A stretch of DNA of 5,250 nucleotides, from NCBI GenBank assembly GCA_013152215.1, contig JAADGT010000191.1, positions 1 through 5,250 on the forward strand, read 5' to 3'. The translations under genes were made by a program, and so were the position numbers. Below are positions 1 through 4,204 of this stretch, in pieces (within the stretch, counting starts at the first letter, position 1; each line of letters opens with the position of its first letter). Below the pieces are notes generated by a model. That model was not told where the DNA came from and ran no database searches. It worked only from the letters and a program-made list of their open reading frames with translations. Source of the DNA: Deltaproteobacteria bacterium (GTDB lineage: Bacteria; Desulfobacterota; Deferrisomatia; Deferrisomatales; Deferrisomataceae).

Positions 1-86
1 AGGCTGGCGAAGTGGTACCACATGAGCACCGAGAACACCCGCAGCAGGAGGAGCTCGTAGGCCAGCACCCCGGCCGACAGGGCCAA
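1..86 (-). CDS. Membrane protein N-terminus, spermidine-synthase-like fused family (partial)
   Basis: Only the first 28 codons lie in the window; the gene continues past the left edge. The reading begins at a TTG (minus, 84-86), ten bases after an AGGAGG, and gives a hydrophobic stretch containing YELLLLRVFSVLMWYHFAS. The pattern 'AYE-L-L-R-(L/V)-FS-(V/I)-x-W-(Y/H)-HF-A' is, from memory, the first transmembrane segment of large membrane proteins that carry a spermidine-synthase-like domain and are common in deltaproteobacteria. The catalytic domain is not visible, so the function is inferred from this segment alone. It lies downstream of the propeller gene in the same direction but behind a terminator hairpin. 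I see no promoter of its own, so it may depend on read-through. The other in-frame option is a GTG six codons further in, without a ribosome binding site. Coding seems likely; the family name is tentative. Confidence 0.55.
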   Translation of the reverse strand, partial: MALSAGVLAYELLLLRVFSVLMWYHFAS

Positions 87-96
87 AAGCGCCGGC

Positions 97-102
97 CCTC
101 CT
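97..102 (-). promoter_or_regulatory. Ribosome binding site AGGAGG for the partial membrane protein
   Basis: A full AGGAGG on the minus strand lies ten bases before a TTG. It decides the choice of a TTG start, since no ATG is available in frame. The same ten-base spacing is seen before the propeller gene and before mutL in this window. Confidence 0.55.
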
Positions 103-107
103 GCGGA

Positions 108-152
108 CGAACAAAAGGGCTGCCCCTGGGCAGCCCTGTTTGGTTTCGTTCG
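108..152. terminator. Intrinsic terminator after the propeller gene
   Basis: GGGCTGCC (117-124) pairs perfectly with GGCAGCCC (129-136) around the four-base loop CCTG. An extra A-T pair (116/137) and, across a one-base bulge, further pairs to C112/G142 lengthen the stem. On the minus strand the stem is followed by TTTTGTT, as expected for the end of the propeller gene, whose stop codon lies 26 bases before the 5' arm. On the plus strand it is followed by TGTTTGGTTT, so it could stop transcripts both ways. The flanks CGAAC (108-112) and GTTCG (148-152) are also complementary. Confidence 0.85.
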
Positions 153-162
153 AGGCACCCGC

Positions 163-1626
163 TCAGCGGGAAGCGAGCTCACGCGGCTCCTCGATGGTGA
201 GCACCCGGCCGGGAGTGATCCCGGTGAGGATCTTGCGGGCCCCGCTTGGGAACCGCACCTCTACGGTGTAGGTGGCGCCTGCTTGAACGCCGAAGAGGAG
301 CTCCTGGGGGGGCTGGGCGCAAAATCCGGAGGCCGTGGGGAGCTCGGCCATGCCCACCAACTTGCCCTCCCTGCGCACCCACACCCGGGACCCCACGGCC
401 ATGCGGTTCGACAGGGTGCCCACGAGCCGGACCTTGAGCCAGTTGCCGTCGTCGAGCGTGTTGCGCAGCAGCCGGTTCTCCACGCCCCAGTTCACCACGT
501 ACAGGTCCAGGTCCCCGTCCGAGTCCACGTCGGCGAACATCGTGCCCTTGGTCCGAACGGTCTCGCACCGCACGTCCGGGTTGCGATCCGCGATGTTCGT
601 GAAGGTCCCGTCCCCGTTGTTGCGGTAGAGCTGGTTCGCCACCTTGCAGTCGCCTTCGTACAGGTCCAGGTCGCCGTCGTGGTCGATGTCGCCGAAAGCA
701 GGGCCCTTGCCCCATCCCTCGTCGGCCAGACCGGCCTGGGCCCCCACCTCGGTGAACCGGCCGGCGCCGTCGTTCAGGTACAGGGCGTTGGGGCCCACAT
801 AGTTGGACACGAACAGGTCCAGATCGCCGTCCGAGTCCACGTCGGCAAAGGCCGCGCCCAGGCCCCAGTTGGCGTCCGCCACCCCCGCCTCGCGGCTCAC
901 GTCCCGGAACGTGCCGTCCCGGTTGTTCAGGTACAGCCGGTTCGGCTCGCCGGCCGGGTACCGGCCGTTCACCACGTACAGGTCCTGCCACCCGTCGCCG
1001 TTCACGTCGGCCCACACCGCCATCCACGACCAAGACCGGTCTCCCACGCCCGCCTGGTCGGTGACCTCGGTGAAGGTGCCGTCCCCGTTGTTGTGGAACA
1101 GCTGGTTCTTGGCGCCCACGCCGTAGTTGGCCAGGTACAGGTCCAGGTACCCGTCGTTGTCGTAGTCGGCCGCTGCCGCGGCATAGGTGAACGCCTTGGA
1201 CCCCACCCCGGCCGAGTCGGTCACGTCCACGAACCGGCCGCCCACGTTCCTGAGCAGGCGGTTGGCCTCCACCTCGTACCGGCCGCCCTTGGCGAGATAG
1301 AGGTCGACCCACCCGTCGTTGTCGAAGTCGAAGAAGATCGACCCCATGCAGTACCCGGCGTCCCCCAGGTTGTCGCCGGCCTCGGCCGTGACGTCGGTGA
1401 ACGTGCCGTCGCCGTTGTTGCGGTACAGGCGGTTGGCCCCGCCCTTGTTCGACACGTACAGGTCCCAGTCGCCGTCGTTGTCGATGTCGGCGAACGCCAC
1501 GCCCTTGCCGTTGCCGGCGTCGCCCACGCCGGCCAGGCGGGTCACGTCGGTGAACAGGCTGTCGGCACCGAAGGCGGGCGCCGAACAGAGCGCGGCCACG
1601 AGGATCGCGGAAACGGTGTGTTTCAT
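163..1626 (-). CDS. Secreted FG-GAP/VCBS seven-bladed propeller protein with C-terminal ASPIC/UnbV domain
   Basis: The product has 487 residues. Residues 1-20 form a Sec signal peptide (KHT, hydrophobic core, then APAFG|AD). Cys14 follows a Leu, so it is not a lipobox. Seven Ca-binding FG-GAP motifs of the type DxDxDGxxDLY occur at residues 47, 100, 154, 207, 262, 313 and 366, spaced 51-55 residues, most followed by N-x-L-(Y/F)-x-N-x-GDGTFT-(D/E)-VT. The N-terminal FTDVTRLAGV (25-34) supplies the strand missing from the last repeat, the usual closure of a seven-bladed propeller. Residues 396-478 (NWLKVRLVGT, SNR, G-S-R-V, ELPTASGF, VEVRFPSG, VLTIEE) match the ASPIC/UnbV domain that ends CRTAC1-like proteins. 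It is probably periplasmic or extracellular and Ca-dependent; its partner is unknown. The start is fixed by the signal peptide and TGGAGG. A TTG further upstream lies inside the -35 box and is not used. A promoter lies upstream and a terminator follows, so it appears monocistronic. Confidence 0.92.
   Translation of the reverse strand: MKHTVSAILVAALCSAPAFGADSLFTDVTRLAGVGDAGNGKGVAFADIDNDGDWDLYVSNKGGANRLYRNNGDGTFTDVTAEAGDNLGDAGYCMGSIFFDFDNDGWVDLYLAKGGRYEVEANRLLRNVGGRFVDVTDSAGVGSKAFTYAAAAADYDNDGYLDLYLANYGVGAKNQLFHNNGDGTFTEVTDQAGVGDRSWSWMAVWADVNGDGWQDLYVVNGRYPAGEPNRLYLNNRDGTFRDVSREAGVADANWGLGAAFADVDSDGDLDLFVSNYVGPNALYLNDGAGRFTEVGAQAGLADEGWGKGPAFGDIDHDGDLDLYEGDCKVANQLYRNNGDGTFTNIADRNPDVRCETVRTKGTMFADVDSDGDLDLYVVNWGVENRLLRNTLDDGNWLKVRLVGTLSNRMAVGSRVWVRREGKLVGMAELPTASGFCAQPPQELLFGVQAGATYTVEVRFPSGARKILTGITPGRVLTIEEPRELASR
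499..1488 (-). repeat. Seven tandem FG-GAP coding repeats (about 160 bp period)
   Basis: The propeller gene contains seven diverged direct repeats whose unit is about 53 codons. At DNA level the most conserved part, read on the plus strand, is a segment like GTGCCGTC-CCGTTGTTG followed by a CGGTACAGGCGGTT-like stretch, for example near 1400-1435, 1075-1100 and 605-640. The copies encode N-N-G-D-G-T-F-T and D-x-D-x-D-G. They are similar enough that recombination between copies could change blade number, though seven intact blades are present here. Repeats 2 and 5 have a degraded GDG turn (VGGRF and GAGRF). Confidence 0.85.
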
Positions 1627-1636
1627 GGGAACGCCG

Positions 1637-1642
1637 CCTCCA
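1637..1642 (-). promoter_or_regulatory. Ribosome binding site TGGAGG for the propeller gene
   Basis: TGGAGG on the minus strand ends ten bases before the ATG at 1626. It supports the start at the signal peptide rather than the TTG at 1707. Confidence 0.75.
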
Positions 1643-1678
1643 GAAAGAGCGGAAGGGCTGCAGGGTAAAGCGGCCTTT

Positions 1679-1707
1679 AGTATGGCCCAGCCACGCGGGC
1701 TCGTCAA
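1679..1707 (-). promoter_or_regulatory. Sigma-70-type promoter of the propeller gene
   Basis: TTGACG (1702-1707) and CATACT (1679-1684) are separated by exactly 17 bases on the minus strand. Both match the vegetative consensus well. Transcription would start near 1672, giving a leader of about 45 bases. The -35 TTG is the same triplet that a naive gene caller would take as the gene's start codon. Confidence 0.75.
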
Positions 1708-1838
1708 AGACGGGCCGTGACGCCCCAGGTACCCCCCTGGAGGCGGGAAGTTACTTCGCGTCTCCCTCCGCCTTTGCGGAGTCGGTGCATTCGGTTGGGT
1801 GCGCCTCGCCCCCCGGAAGGACGCGGCACACCAATAGA
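1708..1838. other. Gene-free stretch with nested inverted repeats
   Basis: No convincing gene is present on either strand. Inverted repeats occur in sequence: CCAGG (1725-1729) with CCTGG (1736-1740); GAGGCG (1740-1745) with CGCCTC (1802-1807); inside that pair, GAAG/CTTC (1747-1750 and 1754-1757) and CTCCGC/GCGGAG (1766-1771 and 1776-1781, tetraloop). Together the last three could fold into a three-way junction on either strand. The stretch lies upstream of the propeller promoter's -35 box and beyond the porin terminator, so it may be an operator region or simply GC-rich spacer. Confidence 0.3.
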
Positions 1839-1876
1839 GAAAAAGCCCCGGAGGGGATACCCTCCGGGGCTTTTTT
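1839..1876. terminator. Strong bidirectional terminator after the porin gene
   Basis: GCCCCGGAGGG (1845-1855) pairs with CCCTCCGGGGC (1860-1870) over 11 bp around the loop GATA. Five A's (1840-1844) pair with T's (1871-1875), extending the stem to 16 bp. Read on the minus strand, the stem is followed by a five-T tract, 21 bases after the porin stop codon. On the plus strand it is followed by six T's. It isolates the porin transcript from the propeller gene. Confidence 0.93.
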
Positions 1877-1897
1877 GTAGCGTGGTGGGCGCCGGGC

Positions 1898-3244
1898 TTA
1901 GAAGCCCACGTTCACCATGGCGTAGAGGACGTAGGGGTTGTCCGGGTCCTCGCCGCCGGAAGCCTGCTTGTCGAAGAAGTCACCCAGGGACAGGATCGAC
2001 CCGTTCAGGGAGACGTCCACGATCTCGGCCACCTTGTAACCCACCCGGGCCGCGATCTCGGTGCCCAGGCTGTTGCCCTCGCGCTTCGTGCCCGCCGTGT
2101 TCCGGTCGTCCTCCACAGCGGCCATGTAACCGACGGAGACCTTGGCGTACGCCTGCTTCATCGTCGGCGGCACATAGGAGGTGCTCAGGATGGCGCCCCA
2201 CAGACCGTAACCCGCGGCCTGGGCATCGTTGAAGCCGTAGCCCTCGGACCCGATCGTGGTCCAGGTGGCGTCGGGGGTGAGGAGCATGAGGTTGTCCATG
2301 TAGAACGGGAAGTTCTCCTGGGCAGTCGTGAGGAGCACCGCGGAGTTCACATCGCCGTCCGTGGCGTCGTCGTCACCGGAGAAGTAGAACAGCCGCAGGC
2401 CCACCTTGGCGCCGGCCACGGACGTGGTGCCCTTGATGCTCGCGGCCCAACCGGACACATCGGCTTCCTCGTCGCCTTCGGCGTTCATGGTGCCGAAGTT
2501 GTAGAACGCCCAGGCTTTCAGGTTCACCGTGGGCAGCTTGTAGGCCGCATTCACGCCCAGGTAGTACAGGTCATCGCCCGCGCTCACCGGGATGCCCAGG
2601 CTCCCGTCGCCGTTGGCGTTGATGTAGTACCCGTCCACACCGAGCTTCAGGCCCTGGATGGGCTTCAGACCGACCTGCAGGCCCCAGAAGTCCACGTCGT
2701 CCTCGTTGCTGTCCCCGCCGGCACTGCCTTCCTGCCACTTGGACCAGATGCCGGTCACGGTGAAGGCGTCGAGCTTGGCGGAGACCTTCACCCCGGCCAT
2801 GTCGGCACCCACGAACACGAGGTCCCAGTTGTCGCCGAAGCCCTGCAGGCCCACCCGGGCGCTCACCGGGGTGTCGGGGATCTTCACGTTCACGTACAGG
2901 TTCTTGGTCTCCAGGTTGACGGTGTCACCGCCGATGGCGCCGCCCTGGTTCCGAGTCGAGCCGGGGGCCCCGCCGCGGGCTCCGCCGTAGGCCGCGTCAC
3001 CGTACTGCATGTCCACCTCGCCGTAGTACGTGACGCTCACGTACTCGTTGAGGCCCATGGTCCACTTGAAGCGGGCCCGCTGGTCGACGAGGGTGTTGGG
3101 CTCCATGTCCTTGGCCAGCTTTTGGCCGTACTGCATGAAACGGACGCGATAAAAGCCGTTGATGCTGTGGTCCTTCGCGAAAGCCGGCAGGGCCATCGCG
3201 ACGGCGAGGGTGCTCGACAGAGCGACAAGCAGTTTTTTCTTCAT
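1898..3244 (-). CDS. Outer-membrane beta-barrel porin
   Basis: The product has 448 residues. A signal peptide covers residues 1-23 (MKKK, hydrophobic core, then LPAFA|KD). The rest is alternating-hydrophobicity beta-strand sequence rich in Gly, Tyr and Asp. NTLVDQRARFKWTMGLNEYVSVTYYGEVD (residues 50-78) has the 'QR-R' and 'E-D' pattern of the second and third strands in deltaproteobacterial porins. Residues 89-107 form a Gly-rich segment that looks like a loop, and Asp-rich loops lie at 177-185, 256-262 and 290-299. The chain ends in YAMVNVGF, with a terminal Phe and hydrophobic residues at alternating positions, the usual Bam recognition signal. It probably allows diffusion of small solutes across the outer membrane; the substrate cannot be told. 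The length fits a 16- or 18-stranded barrel. The start is the ATG seven bases after AGGAGG; the in-frame ATG two codons earlier is only one base from it. In-frame codons further upstream run into the -10 box. Confidence 0.85.
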   Translation of the reverse strand: MKKKLLVALSSTLAVAMALPAFAKDHSINGFYRVRFMQYGQKLAKDMEPNTLVDQRARFKWTMGLNEYVSVTYYGEVDMQYGDAAYGGARGGAPGSTRNQGGAIGGDTVNLETKNLYVNVKIPDTPVSARVGLQGFGDNWDLVFVGADMAGVKVSAKLDAFTVTGIWSKWQEGSAGGDSNEDDVDFWGLQVGLKPIQGLKLGVDGYYINANGDGSLGIPVSAGDDLYYLGVNAAYKLPTVNLKAWAFYNFGTMNAEGDEEADVSGWAASIKGTTSVAGAKVGLRLFYFSGDDDATDGDVNSAVLLTTAQENFPFYMDNLMLLTPDATWTTIGSEGYGFNDAQAAGYGLWGAILSTSYVPPTMKQAYAKVSVGYMAAVEDDRNTAGTKREGNSLGTEIAARVGYKVAEIVDVSLNGSILSLGDFFDKQASGGEDPDNPYVLYAMVNVGF

Positions 3245-3251
3245 TCCCATT

Positions 3252-3257
3252 CCTCCT
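3252..3257 (-). promoter_or_regulatory. Ribosome binding site AGGAGG of the porin gene
   Basis: AGGAGG lies seven bases before the ATG at 3244 and one base before another ATG at 3250. The spacing selects the downstream ATG, so the protein begins MKKKLL rather than MGMKKK. Confidence 0.8.
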
Positions 3258-3299
3258 GTAGTTGGTTGACCCAACCCTTCACGCAACTTTCGGTCCTGT

Positions 3300-3385
3300 G
3301 AACCCTCTCCTTGCTTCCTCCGGTGGCTCACCTCCTTTTTGCCAGGTCGTTGGAAATGGAAACTACCCCTCCGAACCCTCTCTTT
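3300..3385 (-). repeat. Pair of 13-bp direct repeats in the porin leader
   Basis: AAAGAGAGGGTTC (3373-3385) and AAGGAGAGGGTTC (3300-3312) on the minus strand differ at one base and start 73 bp apart. They could be paired protein or sRNA binding sites, or a by-product of the purine-rich composition here. Confidence 0.4.
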
Positions 3386-3446
3386 ATCGCCGAACCAAGC
3401 CGCCCGAAGCGGGACGGTGGAGGTCAATAAAAAACCTCGCGCGCGG

Positions 3447-3476
3447 AGCATAACAGCGGTTCAAAACGGGTGTCAA
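3447..3476 (-). promoter_or_regulatory. Proximal sigma-70-type promoter of the porin gene
   Basis: TTGACA (3471-3476) is a perfect -35 hexamer. TATGCT (3447-3452) follows after 18 bases, or TTATGC after 17. The surrounding DNA is noticeably A/T-richer than the coding regions. Expected transcription start is near 3440. This fits an abundant outer-membrane protein. Confidence 0.8.
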
Positions 3477-3651
3477 GACCCGAAGCGCCGTATTTTCGCC
3501 GCAAATCGCGAGGTCGTCGGTGGGGGTTGGTCCGGCAATCCGTCTCTCCCACGAACGGTAGGGCCGAATCGGCGGCGAGTATATCCATCGGCCGAACGGT
3601 TGGCAAGAGGGAGGTTTGGGCGCACGGAACCCGTGGTGAGGCGGGGTGGGG
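3477..3651. other. Intergenic region between response regulator and porin promoter
   Basis: No gene is supported here. It holds a second minus-strand promoter candidate (3578-3606) and a short CACGG-GTT-CCGTG hairpin (3623-3635) without a T tract, which is too weak to call a terminator. Transcripts of the response regulator may therefore run on toward the porin. Confidence 0.5.
3578..3606 (-). promoter_or_regulatory. Second, distal minus-strand promoter upstream of the porin
   Basis: TTGCCA (3601-3606) and TATACT (3578-3583) are separated by 17 bases, matching the vegetative consensus at nine of twelve positions. Transcription would start near 3571. No gene begins before the proximal porin promoter, and I see no terminator in between, so it is probably an additional porin promoter giving a leader of about 325 bases. 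A short non-coding RNA is the alternative. Confidence 0.6.
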
Positions 3652-4032
3652 TCAGTCGTCCTGGTTCGTTGAGTGACGTCGCAGGCTGCTGAGGCGTTCG
3701 AGGAGGATCTCGGGATCGAGGGGTTTCAGCAGGTAGCCGTCCACGCCGAGTTCCCGGGCCTGAAGCACGGTGTCCGAGTCGGACCGGGAGGTGAGCACCA
3801 GGATCGGTACGTGGCGGGTCTTGGCGCTGGCCCGGAGCCGGAGGATCAGCTTCAGGCCGTCGAGCACCGGCATGACGATGTCGGTCAGGATGGCGTCGTA
3901 GGTGTTGGAGAGGGCCATCTTGATGCCTTCGAGACCGTTTTCCGCCAGGTCGCACTCGTGACCGGCCTGCTCCAGGATCTCGGCGGCCTTCCGCCGGATG
4001 ATGCTGCTGTCGTCTACGACCAGGATGCGCAT
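3652..4032 (-). CDS. Single-domain CheY-like response regulator
   Basis: The product has 126 residues, a complete receiver domain with no output domain. It begins RILVVDDSS, giving acidic residues Asp7 and Asp8. The phosphoacceptor is Asp51 in LTDIVMP. Thr81 (VLTS), Tyr100 and Lys103 in DGYLLKP complete the conserved set. It should accept phosphate from a histidine kinase and act by binding a partner, as CheY, PilG or DivK-type proteins do. No kinase, chemotaxis or pilus gene is in view, so the pathway is unknown. The start is set by the conserved first strand; in-frame codons upstream cross the mutL promoter region and encode nothing domain-like. The ribosome binding site is weak (a GGAT six bases before the ATG), suggesting modest translation. 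No clear promoter or terminator was found. The C-terminal tail after residue 118 is polar and short. Confidence 0.93.
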   Translation of the reverse strand: MRILVVDDSSIIRRKAAEILEQAGHECDLAENGLEGIKMALSNTYDAILTDIVMPVLDGLKLILRLRASAKTRHVPILVLTSRSDSDTVLQARELGVDGYLLKPLDPEILLERLSSLRRHSTNQDD

Positions 4033-4097
4033 GGGACAATCCGTGGCAAGGAACGGCGGACCCGACCCTTGTTGTGTCGGCCGGCGCGGGGCAAGAC

Positions 4098-4127
4098 TTG
4101 AGGGGCGGGAAACCGGGGTGCTAGAGT
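4098..4127 (+). promoter_or_regulatory. Probable mutL promoter
   Basis: TTGAGG (4098-4103) and TAGAGT (4122-4127) are 18 bases apart, each matching four of six consensus positions. The predicted start near 4134 leaves a leader of about 70 bases. The match is moderate, as expected for a housekeeping repair gene. Confidence 0.45.
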
Positions 4128-4175
4128 TCGCCGCAGCTAAAGTGACGGTATCCCCTTCCACGACCGAAGCCCGGC

Positions 4176-4189
4176 GACCGTAGACCGTA
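4176..4189 (+). repeat. Tandem 7-bp repeat GACCGTA x2 abutting the mutL ribosome binding site
   Basis: GACCGTA occurs twice head to tail (4176-4182 and 4183-4189), ending on the first base of AGGAGG. A third partial copy, CGACCG, lies at about 4161. Two copies are too few to imply switching, but slippage here would alter the mutL leader. Confidence 0.6.
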
Positions 4190-4194
4190 GGAGG
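4189..4194 (+). promoter_or_regulatory. Ribosome binding site AGGAGG of mutL
   Basis: AGGAGG lies ten bases before the ATG at 4205. It favours that ATG over a second in-frame ATG at codon 7. Confidence 0.75.
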
Positions 4195-4204
4195 TCTCGC
4201 CCAC

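Larger units (their letters stand above)
3245..3440 (-). promoter_or_regulatory. Long structured 5' leader of the porin mRNA
   Basis: Transcription from the proximal promoter should begin near 3440, leaving about 195 untranslated bases. Reading the minus strand 5' to 3', these elements appear. GAGGT (3434-3438) can pair with ACCTC of ACCTCC (3419-3424), closing a nine-base loop. A small CCCG-CTT-CGGG hairpin follows. AAGGAGGTGA (3328-3337) is a complete ten-base complement to the usual 16S rRNA 3' end, but no ATG, GTG or TTG lies at usable spacing behind it. GGTG-AGC-CACC (3322-3332) overlaps it. GTTGG and CCAAC form a short hairpin just before the true ribosome binding site. A 13-base motif like GAGAGGGTTC is repeated, 12 of 13 identical, at 3373-3385 and 3300-3312. 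I recognise no known riboswitch class. A role in controlling porin translation is inferred. Confidence 0.45.
4033..4204. other. Divergent intergenic region between response regulator and mutL
   Basis: It contains the probable mutL promoter. The inverted repeat CCGAC (4062-4066) and GTCGG (4076-4080), with a nine-base loop, lies in the expected leader of the response regulator. I found no good minus-strand promoter for the regulator here, so its transcription signal is unidentified. Confidence 0.45.

Noticed and set aside
179..1312. A 377-codon Arg/Gly/Pro-rich open frame on the minus strand
   Set aside because: It is an out-of-frame reading of the propeller gene; its composition is that of GC-rich frame-shifted DNA and no domain is visible.
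283..1668. A 461-codon open frame on the plus strand, rich in repeating V-Q-V-x-V-x-V-H-V
   Set aside because: It is the antisense shadow of the FG-GAP repeats; the repeat pattern and GC-rich third positions keep the opposite frame open. It has no ribosome binding site, and the minus-strand protein has clear domains and a signal peptide.
1717..2232. A 171-codon plus-strand frame rich in Arg and Pro
   Set aside because: It crosses the porin terminator and runs antisense to the porin C-terminus. Composition and position mark it as a shadow.
3255..3331. An N-terminal extension of the porin from GTG at about 3331
   Set aside because: The AAGGAG directly abuts the GTG with no spacing, and the extension would put 26 charged residues in front of a clear signal peptide.
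3245..3440. A cyclic-di-GMP (GEMM) or cobalamin riboswitch in the porin leader
   Set aside because: Short resemblances such as GAGCCACCGG exist, but the conserved GEMM core and the B12 box are absent, and I could not match any known class by eye.
3424..3606. A 60-codon minus-strand frame beginning at the distal promoter
   Set aside because: Its start codon is part of the -35 box and its internal ATG overlaps the -10 box, so a transcript from that promoter could not contain them.
3623..3635. CACGG-GTT-CCGTG as a terminator for the response regulator
   Set aside because: The stem has only five pairs and no T tract follows.
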